A DNA stretch of 64,000 nucleotides from the NCBI RefSeq assembly GCF_013201685.1, contig NZ_CP053844.1, positions 434,001-498,000 on the forward strand, given 5' to 3'. Positions 1 through 8,954 of this stretch are shown in pieces (positions within the stretch are counted from its first letter, which is position 1; each line of letters starts with the position of its first letter). Position numbers and translations under genes: made by a program. A model generated the notes under the pieces. It searched no databases, was not told the origin of the DNA, and saw only the letters and a list, made by a program, of their open reading frames with translations. The DNA comes from Campylobacter geochelonis (lineage in GTDB: Bacteria; Campylobacterota; Campylobacteria; Campylobacterales; Campylobacteraceae).

Positions 1-14
1 TATCAAATTTAAAT

Positions 15-305
15 ATGCCTACACTTGGTGCAAGTTCTTCGTACGAAAGTGATAAAAACAAGATAAAAAGTATGAAGGGCTTTAAAAAAGAGTGGTATAA
101 TGGCGAAATGAATAGCAAAAAATGTAGTGCTTATATAAAACGTTCAAACTACGCAGATGGGTTAAACAAACAGCTATATAAAAGCAGAGGCACAGCCAAA
201 GAAAGCGAGATATATAGCAAAATTTCCTCCTTTGGATATAATCAATTTATCATGGATTTAGATGATGAATGCACTCGAATCATGATGAAAAGAGGCTATG
301 AGTAA
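15..305 (+). CDS. hypothetical protein, probably 5'-truncated by the window edge
   Basis: I do not recognise this family. The 96-residue reading is lysine- and serine-rich, has no signal peptide or membrane segment, and ends with an acidic patch followed by basic residues. The frame stays open upstream to the edge of the window, and no ribosome binding site precedes the ATG at 15. The true start may therefore lie outside the window, and this may be the C-terminal part of a longer or decaying gene. It is followed by nearly 900 bases without a gene, which fits a degraded region. Confidence 0.35.
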   Translation: MPTLGASSSYESDKNKIKSMKGFKKEWYNGEMNSKKCSAYIKRSNYADGLNKQLYKSRGTAKESEIYSKISSFGYNQFIMDLDDECTRIMMKRGYE

Positions 306-412
306 GCTTGTTTTGCTGCTTTGGCTTTTGTTTTAGTGGAATGCTTGCAAATACGAAGCTTGATGATAGATTAAACTTTGTATTATCAATAACTTTTTAA
401 AAACTTCTGAAA

Positions 413-446
413 TTTAAGCCTAGATTGCATATGCGCTAGGCTTAAA
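413..446. terminator. symmetric hairpin, terminator-like
   Basis: TTTAAGCCTAG (413-423) and CTAGGCTTAAA (436-446) form a perfect 11-bp stem with a 12-base loop. The stem is flanked by A/T-rich sequence, so it could act on either strand. It lies about 110 bases after the end of the first reading frame. Confidence 0.5.
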
Positions 447-1143
447 ATCTTATACAACTTAAATTTATGTGCTATTTTTATGATGAAAAGAGTTAAATTT
501 ATAAAACTATTTTACGAACGATTTAGCTAATTTCAGATTTTTATGATAAACGCATAAAATAGGCGCTGTTTGTTAGATTCATAGCCAGCAAAGATAAAAT
601 ATATTTGTAGCTATAGTTAGTTGGCATTCAGTTGGTTTGGTAGCTAAGCATATTTTTCGCCTACTGCAACTATAATTAAGGTTGGTAGTTAGTGCGATTT
701 ACAGCACTCAGACTAAATACGACATAATTCCAAACAGTTGATAATTTTTAAAATTTATACTCTGCTTGCTAGCTTATGAATTTCTTAGATGAATGCCTAG
801 TAAAAAAGTTAAGTAAAAATCCACAAAACTAAACCAAAAAAAGTGTTATTTTATTACCTTAAATTGATTGCGTTAAACTTCGCAAAAATTTTAAACTGTA
901 AATTTGCTAAATTTTTCATTAAATAAAAACAACTTTTTATCATTATGATGAGAAAATTATTAAAATAAATTTGATTAAAATTAAATAAATCTAATAAGTA
1001 TATTTATAAGATTAAAATGCAATTTAGCCGCACATATCAAAACTCAACTAAGTTTAATACTCATAAAATAATTAATTCATATTTTTTATAGATTAATACT
1101 TATATTTAAGTTAAAATTTAATTTAATTTAAGAAAAAAAGGAA

Positions 1144-1149
1144 TATACT
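1144..1149 (+). promoter_or_regulatory. -10 element of the dba-dsbI operon
   Basis: TATACT at 1144-1149 lies 32 bases before the dba start, preceded by a long A/T-rich stretch as is usual for Campylobacter sigma-70 promoters. No good -35 box is visible, which is normal in this genus. Confidence 0.45.
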
Positions 1150-1181
1150 TAAGTGGTTATATCAACATAGAAAGGATTAAC

Positions 1182-1349
1182 ATGGAATTTCTTATGGTTT
1201 TGATGTTTTTGGTCGCTGGACTTTTTCTTTGGTTAAAACCAGAAAAAAAGCAGTATGTAGTTGGTTTTAGCTCTGCTGGTATTTTGATACTTATTATCAT
1301 GATGGCATGGGTTAATAAATTTACAGTTTTACCTATGGGTAATTTTTAG
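1182..1349 (+). CDS. dba: Dba, small membrane partner of DsbI
   Basis: This 55-residue protein is directly upstream of dsbI, as dba is in C. jejuni, where Dba is the small protein encoded with and needed for DsbI expression. It has two hydrophobic segments (about residues 3-18 and 28-45) separated by a short basic stretch rich in Lys and Glu, so it should be a small inner-membrane protein. The start is supported by AAAGGA at 1171-1176, six bases before the ATG. Its stop (1347-1349) overlaps the GGAG ribosome binding site of dsbI, so translation of the two is probably coupled. Size, topology and position all support the name; the exact biochemical role is not visible. Confidence 0.8.
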   Translation: MEFLMVLMFLVAGLFLWLKPEKKQYVVGFSSAGILILIIMMAWVNKFTVLPMGNF

Positions 1350-1357
1350 GAGATAAA

Positions 1358-2071
1358 ATGGAAAATAAAAACATTCCGTGGGGAAAAGATGAAACTTGGT
1401 TTTTCAACCTTTTTGCTATCGCGGCTTTAGCTCTTGTTGCTTTACCTGTAGGAATCGCTTGCATTATACTTGGGTTTGGTTTTGGAGATAGTCCTTGCAT
1501 AATGTGTTGGCAAGAGAGATTTTGTATGGTTGCTATATCTTTTATGGCGCTTATGATTGTTCGTTATGGGTTTAAGGTAAAATACCTTGCGATTTTACTT
1601 TTTCTTACTTGCCTTGGGCTTTATGATGGATTTACGCACTATAGTCTTGATGGAACTTATGGTGGATATCTAGATATCAGACAAGGTTTTGGACTGATAA
1701 TCTTAGGCGCTCACACTCAGTTTTGGGTTGTTGTTGTGCATTTTTTTGTATTTTTGTTTTTGGGTTTGATTTTGCTACTTGGCAAAAATGTAGGCTCGAT
1801 TATGCAAAAAAGCGAAAGCGGTGCGTATGGTAAAGTTTTGCCATCATTTTTGCTTGGCAAAATCGCTACAATCGTTTTTGTTGTTATCATGGCGTTTAAC
1901 TTAGTTCAAGCTTTCGTTACAGCTGGTCCTCCTCCATATCTTGCTTCTGCAACTCCATCAAGGATGGATATTCATCCTAGCAAGTGGTTTTGGGAACTTG
2001 ATCACTGGAAAGAGACTGAGATTGATTACCGTGCAGACTGGAACCCAGAGCTTCCAGACCTACCAAGATAG
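1358..2071 (+). CDS. dsbI: DsbI, DsbB-family thiol-disulfide oxidoreductase (membrane part only)
   Basis: Inner-membrane enzyme that passes electrons from periplasmic DsbA-type partners to quinone. It has a four-helix DsbB core, a fifth hydrophobic segment near residues 167-190, and a periplasmic tail ending about residue 237. The catalytic pair C47-I-M-C50 sits in the first periplasmic loop, followed by WQER as in DsbB. The other cysteines (35, 56 and one in a membrane segment) do not form an obvious second periplasmic pair. In C. jejuni and H. pylori DsbI continues into a C-terminal beta-propeller. Here the reading frame stops and the propeller is a separate gene eight bases downstream. GGAG at 1349-1352 supports the start and links it to dba. 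Confidence 0.88.
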   Translation: MENKNIPWGKDETWFFNLFAIAALALVALPVGIACIILGFGFGDSPCIMCWQERFCMVAISFMALMIVRYGFKVKYLAILLFLTCLGLYDGFTHYSLDGTYGGYLDIRQGFGLIILGAHTQFWVVVVHFFVFLFLGLILLLGKNVGSIMQKSESGAYGKVLPSFLLGKIATIVFVVIMAFNLVQAFVTAGPPPYLASATPSRMDIHPSKWFWELDHWKETEIDYRADWNPELPDLPR

Positions 2072-2079
2072 GGGTTAAA

Positions 2080-2967
2080 ATGAAGAAAATATTAAATTTA
2101 ATGTTTGTTAGTGCTGTAGTTGCATTTGGTATGGAATTTAACCTAAATTCCAACGATGGCGCAGTTACTAACACAACACCACTAAAACAAGTTGATAGTT
2201 TTGAGCTAAAGTTAAATGATACTACTCCTATCACTGGACTTGATTATGATGAAGCTAGTAAGACATTTTTACTATCAGATTTAAAACTTGGCTTTTATAC
2301 GATGGATGAGAGTTTGAAAAACGTAAAAACATACGCTAAAAGCACCAAAGACTGGATAATCCAGATGGAAGATGGCGTAAGTGCAAGCTTTTTTAACGGC
2401 TCACTTGGCGTGATGAGTTATAACAAAACTTATGAGTTTTTTAAACACGTGCCAAATCAAAGCGAAGAAGATGCGAACAAAGCGTGGAGATATCTTCCAG
2501 TTGGGTTTGAAAACTTCACACTTGATTTTAAAGATCGCTACTACACAATCAGAGCAAAACAACAATACATCCTATCATGGGATCATTCAGACTTTTACTC
2601 AGAGTTTTTCACAGCTTCAGTTCCTGATAACATAAAACCATACTGGAGCATAGCAAGCTTTTCAGATAGCGATAACATGCTTTCAAGCGAGTTTATTCCA
2701 AGTTTTGATGAGAGTTTAGGTGTGAAAGATAAAAGAGATATAAGTGATTATTACATCACAGGAATGGATGCAAACGGAGAGTTTGTCTACTTGCTCTCTA
2801 AACAGTATTCAAGTATATTAAAACTTGATCCTAGAACTAGAAAAGTCGTTGAGGTTTATACTTTTAGTGGCTTAACTAACCCTAGAGCTCTTGCTATGAA
2901 AGATGGTAAATTCTACATAGTTTCAAGAGAAAATGGTATAAATAAAATAGCTATTTTTGAAAAATAG
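2080..2967 (+). CDS. secreted beta-propeller-like protein, stand-alone counterpart of the DsbI C-terminal domain
   Basis: A 295-residue protein with an N-terminal signal peptide (MKK followed by a hydrophobic stretch to about residue 17). The rest lacks membrane segments. It shows repeated blade-like units such as ITGLDYDEASKTFLLSD, ITGMDANGEFVYLLSKQ and NPRALAMKDGKFYIVSR, typical of NHL/SMP-30-like propellers. It contains no CXXC motif. AGGGG at 2070-2074 gives a good ribosome binding site, and the gap to dsbI is only eight bases, so the two are co-translated. It probably folds in the periplasm next to DsbI. Ligand and exact role are unknown. The structural call is inferred from repeats and from the fused architecture known in relatives. 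Confidence 0.65.
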   Translation: MKKILNLMFVSAVVAFGMEFNLNSNDGAVTNTTPLKQVDSFELKLNDTTPITGLDYDEASKTFLLSDLKLGFYTMDESLKNVKTYAKSTKDWIIQMEDGVSASFFNGSLGVMSYNKTYEFFKHVPNQSEEDANKAWRYLPVGFENFTLDFKDRYYTIRAKQQYILSWDHSDFYSEFFTASVPDNIKPYWSIASFSDSDNMLSSEFIPSFDESLGVKDKRDISDYYITGMDANGEFVYLLSKQYSSILKLDPRTRKVVEVYTFSGLTNPRALAMKDGKFYIVSRENGINKIAIFEK

Positions 2968-2990
2968 TTAAATTTAAAAGCCAAATTCAT

Positions 2991-3037
2991 AGGCTAAATT
3001 TAAGCTGAGTTTATAAAAATTCAGCTACTTTTAGCCT
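2991..3037 (+). terminator. nested hairpin after the dsbI operon
   Basis: An inner stem AGCTGAGTTT (3003-3012) with AAATTCAGCT (3017-3026) is enclosed by an outer stem AGGCTAAA (2991-2998) with TTTAGCCT (3030-3037), followed by AAATTTTATA. It begins 23 bases after the propeller gene stop, so it most likely ends the dba-dsbI transcript. Confidence 0.6.
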
Positions 3038-3084
3038 AAATTTTATATAATAAACCATAAAAAATTTCTATAGTTTATTTAGAC

Positions 3085-3890
3085 AGCTTTCATATATCCA
3101 CATATGAAAACGAAGAGGGATTTTACAAGAGCTAGTAAATGACTTGTTTTCAAACTTATTACCCATTTAGTATATTTTCTAATAAAGAATTCTTTAATAT
3201 GAATTTTGAGTCTATAACGATATTTTATGGAAAACGGCTCTGCCAAAAGTACTTTGTTGAACGTTATAGCAGAAAAAATCGGCGCGCCGTTTAATAAAAC
3301 TTTTATACAGACTATGTGAAATTATGTAGCTATGAAAGAAGTTGTTTTCAAGACACCATTATCACAAGCGATGATGTGTTTGAGTATCTGTTTGATATAA
3401 GAAGAGGGGATTGACTATAGGCGAGATAGGTTGTTAAAAGAGCGATTAGAGCTTGCTAGACTATATCTAAATTCAGATTATTAGATGATTACGAAGAGCT
3501 AAAAAAGCAAAATTTAGCTAAGAAAAACACTGTTTCTGTATTTATAAGAAAAAATAATGTTAGAAATATCAAAGAGGCGTCAAATGGCGAAAGCGCGTTG
3601 TTTCACTTCGCAAATAAAATAGAAGAAAACCAAGTATATCTACTTGACGAGCCAGAAAACACTCTATCATCTTAGTATCAAACCTAACTTTTAGCGTTTA
3701 TAAAAAATTTGGCTAGATTTATAACTGTTAATTTATCATTATAACTCATTTGCCATTTTACTATTAGCAAAATACGCTAAAATCTATGATTTAGATGAAT
3801 TTCTTGTGAAAGATAAAAAGTGGAGTTAGTTAAAAAATATTCGCAGATACTTTGACTTTTTTATAGAGCATAAAGATGATTTTAGTTAAG
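3085..3890 (+). pseudogene. decayed AAA-family ATPase
   Basis: Pieces of a P-loop ATPase (the small AAA family with an 'LLDEPENTLS' Walker B) can be read across several frames. ITIFYG, then NGSAKSTLLNVIAEKIG, gives a Walker A near 3217-3275, but a two-base loss within the glycine-rich loop shifts the frame. Later pieces are VFEYLFDIRR (about 3373), IDYRRDRLLKERLELARLYLNS (about 3411), NGESALFHFANKIEENQ and YLLDEPENTL (3584-3666). An in-frame stop directly follows the Walker B region. At least three frameshifts and several stops make it non-functional. Its limits are approximate. It may be the relic of a defence or overcoming-lysogenisation-type ATPase, but the family is too broad to say. Confidence 0.7.
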
Positions 3891-4598
3891 CAAAGATTTA
3901 ATTAAATTTATATTTTAAAAGCAAATTTATAAAATTTAATTAAAATATTTAAACTAAATTCTAATATACCACCAAATTTGAAAAAACAGTTTAAAAACTA
4001 TTTCTTAGAGACATAGCTGATAAAACAGCAAAACTTTGTGTAAAAGTAAACAGTTAAATCATAAAATTAGCAAAAAATATACAAATTTCAATCTTAGCGC
4101 AAAAATTGTAGCAAAACGGCTAGTTTCGCGGTTATTGTAGTTGTTATTTTGGCGCTATAATAAGATGAGAATTTAAATAGCCATAAAATTAAAAGTAACT
4201 TTTAGTACTTTTAATAAAATTTTCATAACATTTTTGCCATTTTTACATGATAAAAATGGTAGTAAGTTTAAATCAAGATATAAATTTGTTGCTTTAAATT
4301 TATTAGCGCCTTAAACTTAAAAGTGTTTTAAAATTTCTATTTTTAGATAAAAGCGGTTTGATGAAGATAAATCAAGATATTTTAGTTAAACGATTTTGGC
4401 AAAGAAGTTTTTAGAATAAATTTATCTTAGAAATTTAAAATATTTTGCAAGATACTCCCTATAAAATCCTAGATAGCAAACTTGCAAAATCTAATATTTT
4501 TAAATAGACTCAATAAACTGTCTGCTGTTAGAATATTTTAATGAGTCAAGCGCCAAATTTAGCTAAATTTAAATTTCAAGACCTAAATTTAGCTAAAT
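3891..4598. other. AT-rich intergenic region with palindromic words
   Basis: I see no gene. Near its right end are GACTCA (4507-4512) with TGAGTC (4542-4547), and two perfect copies of the palindrome AAATTTAGCTAAATTT at 4555-4570 and 4585-4600. These sit just past the stop of the leftward lipoprotein operon and could serve as its terminator. Confidence 0.45.
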
Positions 4599-5264
4599 TT
4601 ATTTCGCAAGTTGTCTATCTTGCCTAAAATTTGGTGAGTATTCGCCACGAAGCAAACAACCGTTACAATCAGGCATAAACAAAAGATTGTCCGCCCACGC
4701 AGAGATACCAAACCCAGCATCGCTCACGCTATCGGCTATTTGTTGTATAGCTGCAACTATCATCATAGCAAAGATATTTCCGTTGTTTTGCCCTTGATTT
4801 GTTGCCACAGCCGAGTGTTCCCACAAAAGCGTGCCGCTGTTTGCCTCCACAAGTTTTGCTTCAAGTGCGACTGTTGTTGCGCTTGAGATTATCGCGTAGT
4901 TTGTGCCATAAGTTTTGACATTTATATAAAGCACGGCGTCTGGATTAAAAATCTCTTTAAGTTTGTGAAGTGGAATTTGATGAATCTCACTAGCTTCACT
5001 CACGCCATTAAATTTAAATGTATCATTTACAAGCGCGACTGGAAACACGTAGTATCCGGCCTCAGACAAAGGCAAAGTCGCATTTGCTAAAACTGCCGAG
5101 CTTCCTTTTGGCTCTAAAGACTCATTAGTTGGCATAAGCACTAAAATCGAGCGCGGTTTTGCACTTAACAGTGGCGAGTAGTCATAAGGTTTTGGCTCAT
5201 TGACACAGCCACTAAAAAGCAAAGCAACAAGCGCTAGAAGTAAAAATTTAACCCTATTTGCCAT
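4599..5264 (-). CDS. DUF799 / GNA1162-family lipoprotein
   Basis: A 221-residue outer-membrane-type lipoprotein: a hydrophobic signal ending in the lipobox LFSGC (Cys about residue 20), then a mixed alpha/beta domain. The family includes Neisseria GNA1162, and the neighbours match the conserved trio CsgG-like, DUF4810 and DUF799. Near the C terminus is a small Cys pair (PDCNGC) that could bond. It overlaps the upstream DUF4810 gene by 11 bases, so it is the last gene of a three-gene operon. The function of the trio is not established. The resemblance of such modules to LpoB/CsgG-type envelope assemblies suggests a periplasmic or outer-membrane complex. Confidence 0.8.
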   Translation of the reverse strand: MANRVKFLLLALVALLFSGCVNEPKPYDYSPLLSAKPRSILVLMPTNESLEPKGSSAVLANATLPLSEAGYYVFPVALVNDTFKFNGVSEASEIHQIPLHKLKEIFNPDAVLYINVKTYGTNYAIISSATTVALEAKLVEANSGTLLWEHSAVATNQGQNNGNIFAMMIVAAIQQIADSVSDAGFGISAWADNLLFMPDCNGCLLRGEYSPNFRQDRQLAK

Positions 5265-5640
5265 TTTTTGCCCCTTTTAAACTCTTGCTAGTTTGTTTTT
5301 TTGCGCCTTGATGTTTTAAAAACTCCATGTATTTGCGCGATTCTGGAAAAAGTGCAATTTCTTTATCAAAATTTGCCACAGCTTTTGCTCGCTCGCCTAA
5401 ATTTGAGTATAAAAGCCCAAGATGAGCGTAAAGTCCAGGTGGGACTTTAGCCCCTTTTTGATATGCTTTTTGGGTTAAGTTTTCTAAATTTGCGATTTGT
5501 TCGTTTACATCGCCCTCTTCGTTTAAATACTCGTAAACAGAGCTTGCATACGAAGCGTCCCAGTGATAAATTTGCTTTGGCGCACTTGCACAACCTGCAA
5601 AAAACAAAGCCCCCAACAAGATAAAAATGCTAGTTTTCAT
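5254..5640 (-). CDS. DUF4810 lipoprotein
   Basis: A 128-residue protein with a signal peptide and lipobox LFFAGC (Cys about residue 17), then the motif YHWDASYASSVYEYLNEEGD typical of DUF4810. A short TPR-like helical part follows (residues about 60-110, containing LYAHLGLLYSNLGERAKAV), and the C terminus is very lysine-rich. It lies between the CsgG-like gene (seven bases upstream) and the DUF799 gene (11-base overlap). The helical repeat suggests it is the scaffolding member of the three-lipoprotein complex; that is an inference. Confidence 0.8.
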   Translation of the reverse strand: MKTSIFILLGALFFAGCASAPKQIYHWDASYASSVYEYLNEEGDVNEQIANLENLTQKAYQKGAKVPPGLYAHLGLLYSNLGERAKAVANFDKEIALFPESRKYMEFLKHQGAKKQTSKSLKGAKNGK

Positions 5641-5647
5641 GCACTAT

Positions 5648-6322
5648 CTACTTTAACAACCACGCGCCAGATTCTAAGCCAGTTACTAAGTTATTTACCG
5701 CTTCACGGATAGCCAAGCTTAAAACCTTGCCATTAAGCGTTGAGTCATACCCGCTAGTTCCTCCAAAGCCGATTATTTCGCGGTTTGATAGCGCGTATTC
5801 ACCAGCGCCTTGAACAGCATAAACTACCTCAGATGTGGCTACATCAACGACATTTAAATTTACCTTTGCGTATGCGACTTGAGTTTTGCCTTTGCCTAGA
5901 ATTCCAAAAAGCTGTTTATCACCAGTAGTCTTTCTACCAAACTCGCTAACATCGCCAGTTATTACATACTTTGCGCCTTTTAGTTGTTGGGCTTTTTTGC
6001 TGATTTGACTTTCTTGTTTTATAGCTTTCATATTTGTTCTATCCATTACTAAAAATCGCCCGCTTTGTTGCAAATCTGTGATTAAAATGCTTTGAGCTTG
6101 ATTTCCAAGCCTGTCCTCGCCATCGCTAAAAATGCCATTTTGGTAGCTTGACTGGTTGCTAAAGCGTCCGATTGAAACTGCAGCTTTTTCTCCACTATAA
6201 ACAGTGCCAAAAGAGGCTACCTTTGGTGCTTCGATTGTTCTTGAACTTTCACTTGCGCATCCTGCTAGCAAAGCAACTAAAGAGCCTGCTAAGATAAGTT
6301 TTAAACTATTTTTAAGTACCAT
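5648..6322 (-). CDS. CsgG/HfaB-family lipoprotein
   Basis: A 224-residue lipoprotein (lipobox LLAGC, Cys about residue 22) with the CsgG-type core: VSIGRFSNQSSY, a region containing LITDLQQSGRFLVMDR, GAKYVITGDVSEF and VNLNVVDVATSEVVYA. CsgG proteins form secretion channels for curli. The shorter relatives found with DUF4810 and DUF799 lack curli genes nearby, as here, so curli export should not be assumed. It is the first gene of the leftward operon and is transcribed away from lepA; the promoter must lie in 6323-6479. Confidence 0.82.
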   Translation of the reverse strand: MVLKNSLKLILAGSLVALLAGCASESSRTIEAPKVASFGTVYSGEKAAVSIGRFSNQSSYQNGIFSDGEDRLGNQAQSILITDLQQSGRFLVMDRTNMKAIKQESQISKKAQQLKGAKYVITGDVSEFGRKTTGDKQLFGILGKGKTQVAYAKVNLNVVDVATSEVVYAVQGAGEYALSNREIIGFGGTSGYDSTLNGKVLSLAIREAVNNLVTGLESGAWLLK

Positions 6323-6479
6323 TTTTTCTCCCTTTAATGAGTAATAAATCAGCTAAAAGCATAGCAAAACAAGACTTAAAGTAGTTATAAATTTAGCCTT
6401 TTTTGATAAAGGAATTCATAAAAGCAAAATTTAACCAAATTCTGCTAAAATATATGCTTAAAATTTATATAGGAAATTT

Positions 6480-8270
6480 ATGAAAAACATACGAAATTTT
6501 AGTATCATAGCTCACATAGACCATGGCAAAAGCACATTAGCTGATCGCATTATCCAAGAGTGCGGAGCAGTTAGCGATAGACAGATGAGCAGTCAAGTCA
6601 TGGACACGATGGATATAGAAAAAGAACGCGGAATCACGATAAAAGCACAATCTGTTCGCCTAAACTATATCTATGAAGGCAAGGAGTATATATTAAATTT
6701 AATAGACACCCCAGGTCACGTTGATTTTAGTTATGAAGTTTCAAGAAGCCTTGCAAGCTGTGAGGGAGCGCTTCTTGTAGTAGATGCTGCTCAAGGCGTT
6801 CAAGCCCAAACTATCGCAAATGTCTACATAGCGCTTGAAAACAACCTTGAAATCATCCCAGTTCTTAACAAAATCGACCTTCCAGCAGCTCAACCAGATA
6901 GAGTAAAAGATGAAATCGAACACATAATCGGGCTTGATTGTACTGATAGTGTTGAGGTAAGTGCGAAAACAGGAATCGGCATAAAAGAGTTAATCGAAGC
7001 GATAATCAAGCGAATTCCAGCCCCAAAAACTGATGATGAAAAGCCTTTAAAAGCGCTGATTTATGATAGTTGGTTTGATAATTACTTAGGTGCTTTGGCG
7101 TTAGTTAGGGTTTATGATGGTAAAATCAAGAAAAATGACGAAGTTTTAGTTATGGGAACAGGCAAAAAGCACCTTGTTTTAGACCTTATGTATCCAAACC
7201 CAGTCGCTCCTATCAAGACTAGTGAAATCACAAGTGGCGAAGTAGGCATTATCGTTTTAGGCTTAAAAACAGTAAGCGATGTGCAAGTCGGCGATACGAT
7301 AACTTTAGCTAGAAACAAAGCAAGTGAGGCGATAGGTGGATTTGAGCTTGCTAAGCCATTTGTTTTTGCTGGACTTTATCCAATCGATACGGATAAATTT
7401 GAAGATTTACGCGATGCGCTAGATAGGCTAAAACTAAATGATAGCTCCATTAGCTATGAGCCAGAAACTTCAGCAGCTTTAGGCTTTGGCTTTAGGGTTG
7501 GGTTTTTGGGACTTTTGCATATGGAGGTTATAAAAGAGCGTTTGGAGCGCGAGTTTAACTTAGACCTAATCGCAACCGCGCCAACTGTTACTTATGAAAT
7601 TTTACAAACTGATGGCAAAATGATAAAAATCCAAAACCCAAGCGAACTCCCACCAGTCAATAAAATCGAGCATATAAAAGAGCCATATGTAAAATCGACT
7701 ATTATAACTCCAAGTGAATTTTTAGGCAACATTATCACGCTTTTAAATTTACGTCGTGGGATTCAAACAAAGATGGATTATATCACGACTGATAGGGTTT
7801 TGCTTGAGTATGATATCCCGATGAATGAGATAGTGATGGACTTTTATGATAAGCTAAAGTCTTGCACTAAAGGATATGCGAGTTTTGACTATGAACCAAG
7901 TGAGTATCGCGTGGGAAATCTTGTAAAACTTGATATAAAAGTTGCTGGTGAGACGGTGGACGCTCTTTCAATCATCGTGCCAAGCGATAAGTCTTTGACT
8001 AAGGGGCGGGATTTGGTTAAGGCGATGAAGGATATCGTTCCAAGACAGCTTTTTGAAGTGGCGATTCAAGCAAGTATCGGAAACAAAGTTATCGCAAGAG
8101 AAAATGTCAAATCAATGGGTAAAAATGTCACCGCAAAGTGCTATGGTGGTGATATCACACGAAAAAGAAAACTCTTAGAAAAGCAAAAAGAGGGTAAAAA
8201 ACGTATGAAATCTATAGGAAAAGTAAATTTACCTAGCGAAGCGTTTTTAAGTGTGCTTAAGATTGATTAG
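6480..8270 (+). CDS. lepA: elongation factor 4 (LepA)
   Basis: Ribosome-associated GTPase that back-translocates or remodels stalled or maturing ribosomes. All GTPase motifs are visible: [13 protein letters not shown] (G1), RGITIKAQ (G2), DTPGHVDFS (G3) and NKIDLP (G4). They are followed by EF-G-like domains and the LepA-specific C-terminal domain ([18 protein letters not shown]). The length of 596 residues is normal. The gene is preceded by TAAAATAT about 30 bases upstream as a likely -10 element and by AGGAAATTT as ribosome binding site. It stands alone between the lipoprotein operon and a toxin-antitoxin pair. Confidence 0.97.
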   Translation: MKNIRNFSIIAHIDHGKSTLADRIIQECGAVSDRQMSSQVMDTMDIEKERGITIKAQSVRLNYIYEGKEYILNLIDTPGHVDFSYEVSRSLASCEGALLVVDAAQGVQAQTIANVYIALENNLEIIPVLNKIDLPAAQPDRVKDEIEHIIGLDCTDSVEVSAKTGIGIKELIEAIIKRIPAPKTDDEKPLKALIYDSWFDNYLGALALVRVYDGKIKKNDEVLVMGTGKKHLVLDLMYPNPVAPIKTSEITSGEVGIIVLGLKTVSDVQVGDTITLARNKASEAIGGFELAKPFVFAGLYPIDTDKFEDLRDALDRLKLNDSSISYEPETSAALGFGFRVGFLGLLHMEVIKERLEREFNLDLIATAPTVTYEILQTDGKMIKIQNPSELPPVNKIEHIKEPYVKSTIITPSEFLGNIITLLNLRRGIQTKMDYITTDRVLLEYDIPMNEIVMDFYDKLKSCTKGYASFDYEPSEYRVGNLVKLDIKVAGETVDALSIIVPSDKSLTKGRDLVKAMKDIVPRQLFEVAIQASIGNKVIARENVKSMGKNVTAKCYGGDITRKRKLLEKQKEGKKRMKSIGKVNLPSEAFLSVLKID

Positions 8271-8300
8271 GGGTTTGGCAGGATAAAAGTATGATAGCTT

Positions 8301-8330
8301 CATACTAAATTCATATTAAATTGCTATAAT
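8301..8330 (+). promoter_or_regulatory. promoter and possible operator of the RelB/YoeB pair
   Basis: TATAAT at 8325-8330 is preceded by TGC, giving an extended -10. Directly upstream are two near-identical 11-base direct repeats, CATACTAAATT (8301-8311) and CATATTAAATT (8312-8322). They are well placed to bind the antitoxin for autoregulation. Confidence 0.5.
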
Positions 8331-8357
8331 CTTATATCTACTAAAAAAGGATTTATA

Positions 8358-8606
8358 ATGACTACGCTTATTCAAACCAGAGTGGATATAGAGCTTAAAA
8401 AAGAGGCTGAAGCATTGTTTAAAGACTTAGGCTTAGATACGACAACTGCTATAAGAATATTTTTAAAACAAGCTGTCATAAGACAAGGTATACCATTTGA
8501 AGTTAGCACTGATGGCTTTTATAGTGAGTGTAATCAAAAAATTTTAGCCAAAAGCATAGATGAATTAAATAAAGGCAAGATTATCAAATCAGAGCCTTTG
8601 TCATGA
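8358..8606 (+). CDS. RelB/DinJ-family antitoxin
   Basis: An 82-residue protein. The N-terminal ribbon-helix-helix (TRVDIELKKEAEALFKDLGLDTTTAIRIFLKQA) and the following GIPFEV match the RelB/DinJ family, which binds DNA and neutralises a YoeB/RelE-fold mRNA interferase. The C-terminal part (about residues 55-82) would wrap the toxin. Ribosome binding site AAAGGA lies just upstream. Its TGA overlaps the toxin ATG (ATGA), the usual arrangement for translational coupling. The antitoxin frame is intact although the toxin is broken. Confidence 0.88.
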   Translation: MTTLIQTRVDIELKKEAEALFKDLGLDTTTAIRIFLKQAVIRQGIPFEVSTDGFYSECNQKILAKSIDELNKGKIIKSEPLS

Positions 8607-8867
8607 TTTTTGCATTTACGCCTACTGGCTTTGATAATTATTTGTATTGGCAAAAAAGAGGATAAAAAGACATTAAGTAAAATCAACAAATTGTTAAAAG
8701 ATATAGCTAGAGAGCCATTTGGCGGACTTGGAAAACCTGAAGCGCTAAAAGGAAATTTAAGTGGGTTTTATTCTCGAAGGATAGATGATAAAAACAGACT
8801 TGTGTATAAAATACAAGATGGCGAATGTTATATAGTCCAGTGTAAAACTCACTATCAAAATAAGTAG
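8603..8867 (+). pseudogene. YoeB/Txe-family toxin with a one-base frameshift
   Basis: The first 18 codons from the ATG at 8603 read MIFAFTPTGFDNYLYWQK, like the start of YoeB, then reach a stop. Removing one A from the A6 run at 8652-8657 restores the family sequence through EDKKTLSKINKLLKD, FGGLGKPEALKGNLSGFYSR, RIDDKNRLVYK and the catalytic-end His-Tyr (KTHY). All downstream YoeB landmarks are present, so only one base separates this from an intact toxin. It could be genuine inactivation, phase variation in a homopolymer, transcriptional slippage or a sequencing error. The reading that begins with an ATG at 8610 is in the wrong frame for the family's N terminus. Confidence 0.82.
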
Positions 8868-8954
8868 AAATTTGGTTTATAATGTGCTGTGTTTATAGTA
8901 TGTTTGATAAATGCTTGCAAATAAATTAAATTTTGTTATCAAAATGAGTAAAAT

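Larger units (their letters stand above)
306..1181. other. AT-rich intergenic region
   Basis: No convincing gene is visible. It holds a strong hairpin at 413-446 and a palindromic Fur-box-like TTATCATTATGATG around 937-950. A good -10 element lies directly before dba (TATACT at 1144-1149). The middle part has stops in all frames. Confidence 0.5.

Noticed and set aside
8610-8867. Toxin starting at the ATG at 8610
   Set aside because: Its first residues do not match YoeB, whereas the frame from ATG 8603, overlapping the antitoxin stop, does; the real explanation is a one-base frameshift.
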